A stretch of DNA of 64,000 nt from Megamerina dolium (Eukaryota > Arthropoda > Insecta > Diptera > Megamerinidae): positions 25,257,253-25,321,252 of the forward strand of contig OY978525.1 in assembly GCA_963854835.1 (NCBI GenBank), in the 5' to 3' direction. Each line of letters starts with the position of its first letter. The stretch's first letter is position 1. A program made the translations under genes and the position numbers. The notes under the pieces were generated by a model. The model saw nothing but the letters and a program-made list of their open reading frames with translations, searched no databases and was not told the origin of the DNA. Positions 1 through 13,010 of this stretch are shown piece after piece.

Positions 1-1623
1 AAAATTTACTACACCATTTTGCAATTGCAATGATGCAAGACCATTTGCACAAGATTCTGCACGGCCCTATAGTAAATATATTGTAGCTATGTTGTTTTCA
101 CGTTGCATGCTATGGTCTTGCATATCAAAAATTCAATGGAACTAGAAATCATTTACAATTATGTAATACTTCTAAATACAATTTTGATTTCATTTTGCAA
201 ATTACAAAAACAAAATTAACAAATCCAAAAAAATTGCAAAATTCTGCAATTATCTATAGCTTATATTTCCTATGCATATGGAATACTGGAAAAAAATCTA
301 TTGGAACTATTTGATCAATTTTTCTTTTCTGTTGCAATTTTACAAGACCATTTGCACTAGATTGCTTCTTTTCCATTTTTTTGCGCTAAATTTGAGACAT
401 GAAATTATTGCCAAATGTCATAGAACATATTTATTGTAAACTAGTGATGGCATTGTATTAGAAATAGTATATATTCATCATAAGTACGTTTCAAATCCTT
501 TAGTGCATAAAAACGTTTAAAATTTTGGTTCATTTAATAGCAGGCTTCTATCGCAAAGAAAAAAAAATCTATCTATGTGACAATGACAAATTGATATGTA
601 CATTTTTTAAACGACATATTCTAATCGATTCAATCAATAGTTCAACAGTGACTAATGACACCAACTATTGCCACCATAAAAGTTATCACAATAGCTGATT
701 GAACCAATTAATTAAAATTGGGTTCTGAGAGCCTTAGCAGCTTCAATTATAGGATACAGCATGCACAGAGAATAGTTTCTGTGTGGTATTTATTGCCCAG
801 CTTTCGTAAGAATAAGATTTCATGTCTTGAGATGCCGGACTTTATTTGAGAGAAGTTTGAGGCGGAGCTCCGCTTGCTCGGACTCACTTAGACCGAATTA
901 GGCCCATTGTGAAGTTCTATCAGAAAGACTGAAATTATTCTTTTTTCCTTTTAATCTTCTCTAACCCTATCGGGAATAATTTTATTTGCATACCTAACCT
1001 CTAACCTTCCTTCTCCTAATCGACTGTCTTCTATTTCTTTTATGAATGGGCCAGAAGCTTGTATTCTTCATGATTAATTAAATATGATCGCAGAAGCCAA
1101 AAAAAAAAAAAAAAAAGAAAAACAACATATTGCATTCGAAATAAATACAAGCAAATATACAGTACAATATGGTACAGTGGCTGAAATATACATACAAACG
1201 AACAAAATAAAAGAAATTAACATTTTGCAAATATTTGTTATAGTTGTTGTTGCTGTTTAGGAATTAGAAAGTAAATTGACAACCTTTGTTTTAAAAAAAA
1301 ATTTTTTTTTTTCAAAATATAAATTTTTCTTGTTCTTGGGTTCAAATCATTTTTGCTCTTTTTTTTATCAACAAATGCTTAATAAAGATTTTACTAAAAT
1401 ATTATTTTTTTTTATCAATTCAATTCAATTTAATAATAATTTTTACTAAATAAAGAAAATTTTGCTAATTAAGCGCAAATACTTTTCATTTTTTTTTTCT
1501 CTCTTTTTCATTAAATTAATTATTTGTAAAATTTTACTACATTAATTTTAAAAATAAATCAAGCAAAGTAGAATGAAAATATAAATCGAAAAAATATTAA
1601 AATTAATTTTTTAATTTCTTACA
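1..1623. other. AT-rich non-coding stretch
   Basis: No gene is visible. A short motif, CAAGACCATTTGCAC with slight variation, occurs near 36-50 and again near 343-357, which suggests an old duplication about 307 bp apart. Around 845-935 there is a weak match to the tail of the SINE described below (the phrase GGCCCATTGTGA). An A-run lies near 1098-1120. Confidence 0.5.
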
Positions 1624-3467
1624 TACACATTGTGGTCAAAAAGTATCAGAAATGGTGCTCTGTAGGCTTATATAGTGGCGCCATCTATTGACATTTGAGT
1701 GAAATATAAAGTGAGAAGTTTCGTGAACATGTTGACACTTTGGAAATAACTTTCTGTCAACAAGTAACTAAGTTAGTATGCAAAATTCTGAGGCCATGTC
1801 ATTTGAAAACCCTAGCTTCGCTATCAGGCACTGAGAACGGAGACGCACTGAGGTTTCTCAAGGCTTATGGTTGATTTGATGTGTAGATGAGATGGTTGAA
1901 CATACGAGTATCATAATGGACTTTGGTCTGGCCTAATCTAACTTGAACTATGTTTTACCAACTCCGATCGTGAAAATGAAATTCGATCAATTCTCTGTCC
2001 TAAACTCGTTGAAATATTCACTTAGCGCTATGAAGTGATGAAATAGTTTATGGTGGTGATTGTTTATTCCGTCCACTACTGGTTTCATCAATTTCAAAGG
2101 AGGAAATCGTATTTTGGAGGTAACATAGGTCGTTTAACCCAATGCTCGATATTATTTTCTACATAAATGAGGTAGTCGAACCATCTAAGTCCAAGTCTGC
2201 ACAAGTGTATGGCCGCTGCAGCTAACCTCCTAACTCGACGAATAAGTACGTAGTCTCTCGAAAACTGGTTGAAGTAAAGAAAATGTCAAAAAAATTATTG
2301 TGAATAGCTCCAAAATCTCTGTGAAAATGTTGCAGAGAACCTTGAGAATATCTGTCATAACTATTTCTACCATTTAGGTTGAGATTCTGGGCTATGAGAA
2401 GATTTGTGCTTGATTTGTTCCACACAACTTTATAAATAGCACTTAGAGGCTTTGAAGAACACTTTAACTGAGCTATCCGACAGGATTGTGGGAAGATTTG
2501 TGCTCAATTTAATCCACAGGAGTATTTTGTAGCAAATTTGGCACCAAAAACACTCTGACTGAGTTTCGCCTTCAGTACCATTGTGCATAAAATTTCAATA
2601 TTACTAGAATGTACTGATTCTGAATGGCAGAACTCTTGTGACATCACTCTTTTGGATATTTGCCTCAGAGCTCTCTTGGAAGTTTTTTTTTTTTTTTTTA
2701 TAAAATTTTGGATATTATTGGAAGGGATCTCCTTATATTGCAGAACTCTTGTGGGTAAATGCTTGAATGCTTTACAACTGTAGAACCTTTTTTTTCTTTA
2801 CATTTAAGTTACCTTGGACGGGAGTCAAACTCACGGCCTATGGATTCTTGCACAAAAGAACATGCATTAATAAACGCCAACTACGTCAACTACTTTTAGT
2901 AGAACTATGTGTATAATTTCGATATTTTTGAAACGGATCACTTTGTATTGCCCGATTCCGAATGGTAGAACCCTCTTTCTGAGCTTTGCTACATAGCTTT
3001 TACAGCAGGTTTTCCAAGCAAATTGTTACTTGTCGAAACGATTGTGAATTGCTTGTCGTCTGATGGATATCGCTCGAAAGCATAAATCCCGAATTAGAAC
3101 TCGGGCGAAGCTATGGTGCAGGAGATGACGGACGTTTAAAACTCAGTCAGCTAACACTCAGAGTATTCAGCTCATCGGAGCAAGTCGTAAAGACCCAAAC
3201 TCCATCAATTACATCATTATTTGTGATGAAACCTAGTGTTTCCTCAGAATGACATGAAAACAGGTTGCTCAATGGAAAATGCCAGAAGCAGTCGTACCTC
3301 CAAAATGTTTTGATTATCAGAAGTAATAGTTATTTGTTGTCAGAATAATACTGTCAGTGTGTTAGTGTCAAAATGTTCAGACAGGCTACGTATTTTGAAT
3401 AGATGGCGCCACCGTGTAATTTAACAGAATACCAACTCGCGAACTTTTTGGAAATACACTGTGTATA
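1624..3467 (+). mobile_element. Degenerate mariner-like element
   Basis: The ends are imperfect inverted repeats. The left end reads ACACATTGTGGTCAAAAAGT and the reverse complement of the right end reads ACACAGTGTATTTCCAAAAAG; both are followed inward by the shared motif GGCGCCATCTATT. Near 3181-3290 a plus-strand reading resembles the mariner transposase core: an NYIIICDET-like block, equivalent to the usual CDETW catalytic motif with its Trp lost, then a QWKMP-like block. Many stops and frameshifts make it a pseudo-element. SINE-like fragments in reverse orientation occupy parts of 2580-2890 and 2935-3085. One copy of the repeat unit that is amplified in the related element at 6.5-8.5 kb lies near 2040-2110. 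Confidence 0.6.
2935..3085 (-). mobile_element. Degenerate SINE body fragment
   Basis: The fragment resembles the SINE bodies at 8.1 and 38.2 kb. It shares the phrases GATTCCGAATGGTAGAACC, CTGAGCTTTGCTACA and CAAATTGTTACT, followed by a block ending in CGCTCGAAAG. It is diverged, lacks a tRNA-like head and sits inside the mariner-like element. Confidence 0.45.
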
Positions 3468-4990
3468 CAAAAATGTAATTTTTTTAAAATTCTATTCTTC
3501 TAATTTTGTTGACATTTGACTTATTAGATAGCAAAAAAAAAAAAAAATTTTTTTTTTTATAAATAAATAAACAAAATTACAATTGATACTTTTCATTATT
3601 ATCAGCATTATTGGAGATATCTCATTATTCTATACACATTCTGTTTTTGTCGTTTTTTTTTTCTTACAGAAATATATGGTATAAATATATATGTATATAT
3701 ATACACATTTATATACCTAATCTTAAACTTTTTGGATGTAATTAAAATTGTCGATTATGTTTTGCTTGCATTGAGTACACAGTTGGGACATTGTTTTTGT
3801 TGTTTGCTTGTTGCATTTACATGGTTTTGAATTCTATTTCATTATTTTATGACTTTTCATAATTATTATGATTTAAGCAAGATATTTTCTTTTTATTATT
3901 TAGTTCTGTTTTTTTTTTTTTTTGTTATTTTTGTTTATAAATATGCATAAAAATTTCGATATGTTAAAAATTCAGGATTTCATTTTGTTTTTTGTTTGCA
4001 TTGTCATTCAATTTTTTTTGAAACGTCATTTTTATTTGGCATATTTTGTATTATTCAAGTGGAATTTTTTTTTTCTTATTGTTCAATTCTTTGTTTCAAA
4101 ATCATAATTATTATTTTTAAACTATTTTTTGTTTTGTAAAGAAAAAAACATATTCCTAATTTGGGCGCAGTGTTTGCAGGGAGTTTTTTCAATTTTATTT
4201 GAAATTTATCTTTTTCACTACGGAAATTTGCGAGTTTTCATTATTGGTTTATTGTTTCTTTTCCATTAGTAATAAATTTAATAAAAATTGAATTTTAAAA
4301 ATATTATTTATTTGTCATTCATTCAATTCCTACAAATGATGGGAGTTCGCAAGCAAATGTGGAGAAAAAAATATAGAAAAAAAAAAAATCAAACAAGTCT
4401 AATAAATCAGGCTCTACAATTCATTTGGAACCAAAATATTTGCGTGCCAATATTCGGCAACAAATTCCCAATATTGACATCGATATTGCAGAAGATTCTT
4501 CATTGCATCCGCAAACGCATGACTTTTAAATTGGATGAATGATTAAGAGAAAGAGAATGAGAAAGAGAAGTGTCTGGAAGACATCTTTGGTTTTCACTAC
4601 CCACGAAATCATCGATTTTTTGAAGTAAGACTCATCTCCAGAATTGGATCTGCACACTGCTCTTCAAGAGCAGTTTGTCCAACAGCAGTTTGGTCTACGT
4701 GAACAAGACAACAGCAATAACAGCCCTAGAAGGCAACATCGAGAGCTCCATTCTACGTGATTAAGACAACAACAATTGCAGCCCTAGAAGGCAATATCGA
4801 GAGCTTCATTCTATTTGAAGGAATCTGCTACTACTATTTAAATGCTTGAAGGAATAGTCAAAAATTAGTGCTTCGGAATGACATTGCTCTCAAGCTTTCG
4901 TGATGAAATATGAACGAAATCATTTTTCATAATTCCCTCATGAATACATTTTGATTTCTCTAACAATTTTAGCTTTTCTTTCGATTTAAA
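3468..4990. other. AT-rich non-coding stretch
   Basis: Homopolymer A and T runs dominate to about 4300. No coding signal was recognised. Two near-identical phrases around 4707-4740 and 4765-4797 (AACAGC..CAGCCCTAGAAGGCAA) form a short direct repeat of about 60 bp spacing. Confidence 0.4.
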
Positions 4991-5009
4991 ATGCCTACAC
5001 CTCCAGAAA

Positions 5010-5105
5010 AATACCAAGTATTTTGGGTACCTGGGCATAGTGACAGAGCAAGGCTGAAGAGCTAGTGCGAAAAGGGGGGGGGGGGGGGCTCATTTGTCCG
5101 ATATC
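5010..5105 (+). pseudogene. Non-LTR retrotransposon RNase H fragment
   Basis: The plus strand encodes VFWVPGHSD, the signature of the RNase H domain of I/R1/Jockey-type non-LTR elements. After a frameshift it continues as KAEELVRKG, the usual follow-on block. Only about 30 codons remain. The frame runs directly into a 15-base G run, possibly grown by slippage at the glycine codon. This piece lies upstream of a reverse-transcriptase tail, the reverse of normal order, so the two are probably separate insertions. Confidence 0.65.
5074..5088. repeat. Poly-G run of 15
   Basis: There are fifteen consecutive G bases in an otherwise AT-rich region, at the end of the RNase H fragment. An assembly or polymerase-slippage origin is possible. 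Confidence 0.9.
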
Positions 5106-5342
5106 GACTTTAGACCATTGAGACAAGAACTACAGCTTGTTGTGTCTGTCTAAGTGGTTTGTAAACCAATCACTAATGGCTCTATTTTTCTAACCATCAG
5201 CAACGGACATAATTTTGAAGGCATAGCTCTGTTGGCCCATAAATATAACTAGTTCGGGAATCGATGACCAGCGGCTTTTTTGGGTTGCAACTTTCACTTC
5301 CTGACTATTGTACTTTTGGGTGGGTGACAACCACAAAATCCA

Positions 5343-5896
5343 TCTATAAGGGTTATAGGAAGGATCACTCTTGCAAACAGGTGCTACTTTGGACTAAGTA
5401 AGCAATTGAGAAGTCGAGTCCTCTCTCGAAGAACGAAAACTACACTTTACAAGTCTCTCATCATGCCTGTCCTAACATATGGCGCTGAAACTTGTAAAAT
5501 TTTGAAACTTCAGCGTTTTCGAGAGAAAAGTCCTATGCAAGATCTTTGGACCTACTTGCGTTGGTGACGAGTACCGAATAAGGTACAACCATGAGCTGTA
5601 CGAGCTGTATGCCGATATTGATATAGTAAAGCGCATCAAAATCCAGCGGTTGCGCTGGCTATGTCATGTCGAGCGAATGGAAGAACAAGCTCCAGCTAAG
5701 AAGGTGTTATATTCGGAACTCGCTGGAGGACGACGCTGAAGAGGAAGACCTAACCTCCGGTGGAAAGACCAAGTACTGGAGAACTTGACGGCGCTTGGCG
5801 CCAGCTAGCAAAGATCAGAAGCATGGCTGGCGAAGCATGTTATATTCGGCCTAAATCGATATTCGGTTGTTATGGCCACATAAGTAAGTAAGTAAG
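5343..5896 (+). pseudogene. Non-LTR reverse transcriptase C-terminal remnant (LINE family X)
   Basis: The plus strand reads through the C-terminal part of an endonuclease/reverse-transcriptase ORF. First comes ITLANRCYFGLSKQL, then PVLTYGAET, the usual thumb-region block. After a frameshift come GDEYRIRYNHELYE, IKIQRLRWLCHVERME and RGRPNLRWKDQV, the basic tail seen in many insect LINEs. Stops occur between blocks, so it is dead. It ends in a (TAAG)n tail near 5880-5896, which fits a retrotransposed 5'-truncated LINE. Fragments of the same family are at 23.6, 24.2 and 26.6 kb. I do not assign a clade. Confidence 0.8.
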
Positions 5897-6489
5897 AGTT
5901 ATAGAATATCTTTATGTATTCAAAATAAAACTTGGGTCATGCCTATTTGGCAATTTGGCCGTTCGACCCTGGGGAGGTCAGCGTATTAAACAATTTGTTA
6001 ATCTGATGATCCTATTAACCGTCATCCCACTGCTTTCAAACTGTTCACTTATTCATCATTTTAGAATCAACAAGAAATTCAATAAAAATAATAAAAAATT
6101 ATAAAATCACAATTTTTATTATTATTATATTTAAATTAAGTACCATTTATTTTTGATTTATTTATATTTATATTTAAAAAGAAATAAAAAATAAAACCAT
6201 AAGAATTATCATACAATAAAAAAAAAAAATTAAATTTTTTTCTTATTTCAAAAAAAAAAAAAAAAAAATCATATTAAAAAGAAGAATAACAATTATTAAA
6301 TAAATCTAAGAAATTATACGAAATAAACACTTAAACCATATGTTTTTGCTTTAGCATTTGTTTCTTCGCTCCTTTTGATTGTTTTCATTTAGAGCTATTT
6401 ATCATTCGATTAAATTATTGTTTATTCTTCTTAGTATTACCATTTTAATAATAAGAAATTTAAATTATAATAATTATTATTTGTTGTTG
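5897..6489. other. AT-rich non-coding stretch
   Basis: The region holds A/T homopolymers and AATAAA-like strings. No gene or element was recognised. Confidence 0.4.
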
Positions 6490-6749
6490 TTGCTGCCGTT
6501 GTACGCAGAGAGTTTTTTAAATATTTTCCAAATTGATGATCAGCAAGTTTTATATAGTGACGTCATTCATCGATATGCCAGTGAATTTTGAAGGCTGAAC
6601 TTTCATGAACAATTTCGCATTTTCCTCTGCGGTTTGCTTTGTTTCATTTCAACAACGAACAACAAAGTTAGCGTGCAAAAGGTGCGATAACCTCTGGCCA
6701 GTAAAATGAATATCAAGTTCTTCCCTCTAAACACTGAAAAATATTAAAC

Positions 6750-7960
6750 GTGACGTACGAACTGATGAAAAAACTTTGAGAGCATGGTGATTTATCTACT
6801 CCATGGCAGGTTTCATCAGTTGCAAAGCGGTACTCTTTACATTGAAGATCCAAAAATGCCAATATGATTCGGTTAATAGCGACAAAGTGACGATTAGAAG
6901 CCTCTGACCTTAAAAAGTGGTAGTATGTCGTAATGCCTGGTTATTCCGTTCACGGCTGGCTTCATCTATTTAAAAAGAACATAGAGAGAGTGCATTGAAG
7001 ACCAAGAACGCCAATAGGACATGAAAAAACTGACAAAGTGCCGAATGGACACTACCAGAAGAGAGTAGAATTTAAGAAACGGTCTTATAAACGATGCTCA
7101 AGTTTGTTGCGGGCGTCATTTATCCCATCCACAGTTTTTGTTTTTTCGATTTCAAAGCAATAAAGAGTGCACTGAAGATTAAGAATGTCATCATGGACTG
7201 GAAACAAAGTTGAAAAGTTTGTAATAGAAAATACAAGAAGAAGCCAGACATCAAAAAGCGATATGATGAACAATTCCGTCCACGGATGGCTTCATCTATT
7301 CTATTCTAAATGATAGAGAATACATTAAAGATCAAGAATGTCATTATAATCCTGAATCAAAATTGGAAAGTACAGAATAGAAGCTGTTCGAAGATGTCAC
7401 ACTTGCAAAAGTGATTTGATCCGTTTCAAAGTGACACAGAGTGAACGGAAGATTAAAAAATAATTAAAGCGCCAGTAAGAAATGCAGTACAGTGATAGCA
7501 TGTGAAGTTTGTGCTGATTCTTGTTTATACCGTCGATTTTATAATGGTATTTTGAAGATCAAGACCGCCAGGAAGTCTCGAAAACAAAACAGCAAAATGC
7601 CGAATGGAAGCTACCTAAAGAATATAGCCCAGGTAAGGTTTGTGCTGATTCTTGTTTATCCCATTTACGGCTGGTCTCCTCAATTTTAAAGCTACAGAGA
7701 GTAGGTTGATATGACCCTTAAACAAAGCGGCAAAATATCGAATTGAGAAGCCAAACCTCAAAAAGTGGTCTGATGAACTGAGGCAAAGCTTGCGGTGATG
7801 GTTGTTTATTCCATCCACGGCAGCTTTCATTAGGAAAGTCAGAGAGTACATATATTGAAGATTAAGCACCAACAGTATGACCTTGAAACAAAGTCTCGCG
7901 ATGAAGCCTGACCTAAAATGGCGTTCTGATGAATGGAGATATAAACCAACTGGCACTATT
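6750..7960. repeat. Degenerate tandem repeat of about 110-170 bp inside the mariner-like element
   Basis: About eight units carry the phrase TTTATTCCNTCCACGGCNGG, then CTTCATCAATTT, then AGAGTGCATTGAAGATCAAG. Units start near 6761, 6910, 7080, 7255, 7400, 7495, 7620 and 7750. A single recognisable copy exists in the related element at 1.6-3.5 kb, so the array looks like an in-situ expansion. The short frames that cross it are spurious. Confidence 0.65.
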
Positions 7961-7967
7961 TGTGCGC

Positions 7968-8335
7968 TAGGTTAGGTTAGGTTCTGTGGCTGATCTCTCT
8001 CTGAGAGGACACACTTAGGGCAGAAAGGCCCATTGTGATACCACCGAGCTTCTCTTCCAATATTATTGTGCGCGTTAAATTCGAAGCGCATAAGAAGGGA
8101 CCTACTTATATTAGCCGGTTCCGAACGTCAGAACCCTTGTGACATCACTTTAACTTCATTTTGTCAAAGAGCTCTTTAAAGAAGCATTTTTGACAAATTG
8201 TTACTGTCGGAAAATTAGCCAATTCTTGCCGGCAGGTGCGTACCGATATTTAATTTTGTTATGCTTCAGCCGGAGATTGAACTCCCGACCTACAGATCAG
8301 AAGACCAACGCACTAACCACTGAGCTGCGCTAACT
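7968..8335 (-). mobile_element. tRNA-derived SINE (AACCT-tailed copy)
   Basis: Read on the minus strand, it starts with a tRNA-like head. An A box, GCAGCTCAGTGGTTAG, lies at about 8313-8328, and a B box, GAGTTCAATCTCC, at 8272-8284. The spacing is about 45 nt, as expected for an internal RNA polymerase III promoter. A body common to the copies at 18.3 and 38.2 kb follows. The 3' end is a GAGAGG..CACACTTAG-type tail plus two to three AACCT units near 7968-7983. It sits inside the mariner-like element. Confidence 0.8.
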
Positions 8336-8465
8336 CCGTTGTTTGTTGACGTAATACTGTTTCGAAAGGTGTAGGCTTTACCACTCACTCATTTCACCAA
8401 TAGATGGCGCCACTGTACAAACCTACTGATCGCCAGTTCGTAAAATTTTGAAACACACTGTATAT

Positions 8466-11400
8466 TATTAATGTTTTATTATTAAATTTTATTTATTTAA
8501 TTGCTAATTAGGAGCTTCAGATCGATGTTCATTTTTTTTACACATACACACACACACACGCACACACACCATCTTATTTAAATTATTTATACATTAATTA
8601 TTATTAATAATAAAAAAAAAAATATATATAAATAACGAAGGTCTAAAAATTTTTTATTGTTGCCACTGTTGATTTGTAGTTGCTGTTTCAAAAAAAAAAA
8701 AATCGAAGAGCTGCTTTTGCATTATTAAAAATTAAATTTAAAGTGTAAATATATTGAAATTACTTACAAATTACATAAAATAATTATTTTTTCTCCGCAC
8801 ATATTTATATTTTATTTATTTATTTATGAGTTTAGATGAAAATTCCTTTTAAATTGTCTTAATAAAACTTCAAGCACAATTAAGTTGAGATAAATTGAAA
8901 ATAATAATCAAAATCAATTGCATATAAAATGGAAGCAGCAAAAATAATAAAAAAAAAAAAACAATTCTTGACTCATTTACACTGAGATTCACTGCGATAT
9001 TATTCCAATAAAATTATAATTACTTCACAGCACCACCATTATTCTTCGAAACATGAAGTGTCAACTAACTCCATTTATCCAAAATTCAAAGTTTCTACTT
9101 TTCACTTTCGAGTGATAGTGAAATGAAAATACTTCAAATTCGATTTTTTCGGGATGTTTCAATTCCAAGACGTTATCGAAAGTGTGGAAACCGCTCAGAT
9201 CAAAAACCAGTTCACTAACGGAATAGTTCATTTACCAACAGCTCTGATTGTGGCTTATTTATATTGGACAGTTTCCGAGGGAGTCGTACCTGTGGGTACC
9301 GTAATTCCGTTAATCCATTGATCTTGTGATCCATAGGTTGTGGGTGACATTCCAGGCTACGTCAACCTTAACAGTGGGTCTCTTCTAATACTGAATTACT
9401 GGAAGAGAAGCTTAGTGGTCCTTACAAAGAGCGGGTACCTACAATAACCTAATGTAATTGCTAATTAAAAAACGGATAAGCAAGGAGGGCAACTGTAATA
9501 TTATGACAAAATTCATGGAATACATTCTTAGGAAAAAGTAGCGGGATCTGGATGCAAGTTAAAAATGATCAAAGTTTGGTGAATGCGAACTAGGAGTCTA
9601 CCCCTAAGTAATGTTACATTGATGTGGGGTAAGTTTAAAGGTCCTTGAAAGATTGGTAATTTTTGTTAGATTCCGCGATATTGCAATCCTTACTTAAGTC
9701 AACAATTATGGGTCTGTTGGTCAACAAGTTTTTAGATATTTAGCTTTTACTATTATTATTATTAGAAAAAGGACCTAAATGCCCCTGCAACGCAACCTAA
9801 GAGATATTCTATCCTAAAAATAATCCTATTGAGGGAAGAATAGTGTCTGCTATGCTAATAAAAGCGAAGACATAATCAGCGACTTGAATCTACTTTGACC
9901 TAAGGCGAACTGAAAATCAGTCAAAGTTCAAGTGTGACATACGGACAAGAATATAAATTCCCTTATCGGTCAAGTGAACCACCCGAATGCAAGGTAGAGC
10001 TTATTAAAAGTGAAGAAACCCCACGGAAACTGACTTTTGAGGACTAACCACAACGAGCACTGCAACGAAACGAGCTTAAAAAGCCCATGCTGAGAAAGTT
10101 CTTTCAACAAAGAATGACAAAAATTTCCTGAAATCTGAAATCATGTGGATTATAACCTGGAATGACTAGAAGCGTGATCTGGGGAACTTTTTAGCTACGC
10201 TAAGACTATGGACATTGTTCCACCATCAGTCTTTCGCCCAGTCCTCAACGATTGTGGGGATAGAGGAAGAACATGAAGTCCCAAAGAAATTGTTCCTGAT
10301 CCATGTAATTATAGATTTGTTTATTTATGCTGCACTGCAAAACCAAGAGAACGATTGTGTACCTGCTTTGTTATTTCTTTATAAAACGATCAGATCGAAT
10401 CAGAACCTATTATGATAGCTTTTTGGTTTCTCAGTTCGTGTGCTAATTATGGGTTCGGTTGTAGAATTCTTTAATTTTCTTCTTCAGAATACCATAACGT
10501 CATATTTCAAGCATATTTTTCTATCAGTTATGCTTCACATTTCGATTTTGTGAATAAACTATCGATCCATTGTCAATGACATGCTCCTGCTCCCCAATGT
10601 CGAAAATTAGTACACTATGAGCGTAGTTGTTTAGACTACTTTCTTGAGTAATTTCCAGATATCAGCGTCCTTTTTTAAAGTACCCACACCCAGTTTGCTG
10701 AAATTATACTTTCAGTTGCCGTTATTATCGAAGTCAATCAATTGAGAGTTTTCTGTTCCAGACTTAGAAACCATTTTTGTTCCAATGACCATTGGTAACC
10801 TCTCAAAGAGGACTTTGCTAGTCTACCATGTGGATAATTTTTCGCAGGCTTTCGACGTAGTGCAACTTCAGATTCCGATAAATGAAATTCAACTTCTTCA
10901 GTTCCTCTTCTGTAATGATAGATAGAAAACGTTAGGATAAAAAACATCCCTGGCACAGAGGCACACAGTGATAGATAGAGCCATTGGCAGCCATGTAATG
11001 AGTTGTAGAGGTTATAGGGTAACACTTTATAGCATAAAATTTAACTTTTTCAATTGTTAGTGTTGCTATGAAATAATATCTTATTAATATGATACTGGAA
11101 CAATATCAGCGCTGATCAGTGTAAATTACTAGAATTATTGGATCACTACAATGAAACACAAAAATTACGAAATTATTAAATAAAATTGCATTAATAACAA
11201 ATTGAATAATTTTTTATGAATATTGTTGTTATATTTTTGAAAAAAAAAAAAAATACAAATATTTTACTCCCCGCTAAACGAAAAATGGATGTGTTTATGT
11301 ATTTTGAAAAGATTTGCATGTTGACGGTCTATTGTACATTTGTACAATTATGAATTGATATTAAATATGCCTAAATATGCTTTATAAAAAGCTACGGTGG

Positions 11401-12280
11401 ATTTGGTGCTATTTTATTTTTTTAATAATTTTTTTATCAACTCATATTGAAACAATGCGTATACGATTGTTGAAGAAACGAGCCACAAAAAAAAAAAAAA
11501 AGTATTAAATTTCCACATTTAACATCGTCATCATTATTATTATTATTATGATTATTTTTTTGAATAGATTTTTTCAAACTTATTTTTATACAAATCTTGC
11601 ATTTTAGTAGGTATTTTTATTGTTATTATTATTTTTTTTTTTTTAACTTACATACACACCTTTGATATGGTTGTTGCTTTATTGCTGATATTGTATTCTG
11701 TATTCATATTTAAATATATATATTTTACCTTGTTTTTTTTTTTTGCATATTTATATTTATTTAAAATTTATTATAGCAACACTTATTTTAAATAATTTTC
11801 AAAATTGATTTGAAAATTTAGAAAAATTTCCATGTTTGTTGTTTATCCCTTAAATGTAAGAAAATTTGTCAAAAATAGCTAAATACATATGTTTTTGTTT
11901 TTTATTATTTTCAACTAAATGTAATATGTAGAAGTAGTAATGAAGTAAAACAAACCAAATAAATCAAAAAGAAAAATTTAACAGTATAGAAATTATAAGA
12001 AATATTTGCAATTTTTTTTTTTTTTGTTTCAATTAAAGTTGCTCTTTTTATTATGCTGCATATTGTTTTGTTGTTTTTGTTTTTGTTTTTTTTTTTTACA
12101 AACTAAACGCTAGCTTATTTGAATTTAAATTTAATGCTTTTCTGTTCAGATTAAATATGTATGTATATATGTATGTATATATATATATGTAAGTATTTAT
12201 GTATGCATGTATGTATGTATGTATGTATGTATATATATGTATGCATGTAGCTATGTATGTATGCACTACTGCTGTGATTC
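8466..12280. other. Non-coding stretch, nothing recognised
   Basis: A (CA)n tract lies at about 8545-8568. The region 9200-11050 is less AT-rich and has some open frames, for example 10738-11025 on the minus strand, but none shows a known domain, and stop density and composition look random. Homopolymer-rich sequence resumes after 11.2 kb. A TATG/TGTA microsatellite lies at 12160-12260. Confidence 0.4.
12160..12260. repeat. (ATGT)n microsatellite
   Basis: The tract is an imperfect run of ATGT and AT units such as GTATGTATGTATGTATGT. Confidence 0.9.
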
Positions 12281-12479
12281 AAAAAAGTTTACACAAACTT
12301 GAATTTAAATTTTTATTGGGGAATTATAAATAATTGGCTAACGATATTTCTCTTATTAGGTTGGCAACGCTGCTGCTGACATTTGTATGAAATTTCATTA
12401 TTTTATTGCTACGGATTGAAGGGTTACGAGTGATTTTATAAATGCAAGAATGCGATTTTGGCGATTTAAAACATTTTGG

Positions 12480-13010
12480 TCACTGAATATGATCTCCGCT
12501 AAGGAAAAATGCTTAGAATGATGCTATGGGTTTTCGAAGTTTTCTCAAAGGTTCGAGTTGGACGACCATCAACTTCAAGTGAAGGAAGCGAAGTTTCGGA
12601 AACTGATCTGAACGGTTAACGAAATCAACTGAGAATGAAATTTCAGGCTGAAAAATGCATTGAATGATGAAAAAAAGTTCTCAATGCAGAGTGTATTGCA
12701 AGTTTCCGAGTGGTACAAAATATTCCACGAACATGTTAAAGACGAAGTTCTTGTTGGACGTCCATCGAAACCAGCTGAGGATGAATTACCGAGTACAAAA
12801 AATGCATCGATTATTGCAAAAGATTGCGTTCATGCGATCAATCAATCAGTACTGCAGTGTTGCAAATTTGCCAAAGTATCACGTTCTGTAGGAATTTCTG
12901 GCAACACTTGCCACACGGCGAGCATTCTATCAGAACAAGCAACAAGGCTGTAATATTGCGGCAATTAGTGGGAAAAAATATTCCAAGAAAGTTGAGAACG
13001 TGTTGAAGAC
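12480..13010 (+). pseudogene. Mariner-like transposase remnant, N-terminal part
   Basis: The plus strand contains VSEWYKIFHEHVKDEVLVGR followed by PSKPAED. This matches the helix-turn-helix region of mariner transposases, where an EWYKxFKxGR block precedes a GRPSTS block. A second similar phrase, VRVGRPSTSSEGSEV, occurs just upstream near 12550-12600, so this segment may be partly duplicated. No DDD catalytic motif was seen downstream. The limits are approximate. Confidence 0.45.

Larger units (their letters stand above)
6490..8465 (+). mobile_element. Mariner-like relative with expanded interior
   Basis: Its outer parts match the element at 1.6-3.5 kb. Near 6550 it has TATATAGTGACGTCATTCAT, the counterpart of TATATAGTGGCGCCATCTAT. 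Near 8400 it has AGATGGCGCCACTGTAC, and it ends in ACACACTGTATA. The interior differs: a tandem array fills 6.75-7.96 kb and a SINE sits at 7.97-8.34 kb. No transposase frame survives. The left boundary is approximate because the left TIR is eroded. Confidence 0.5.

Noticed and set aside
7966..7984. TTAGG telomere-like repeats
   Set aside because: Only two to three units, at the 3' end of a SINE. Flies lack TTAGG telomeres.
10738..11025. 95-codon minus-strand frame
   Set aside because: No recognisable family, no splice context and ordinary chance length for this much AT-rich sequence.
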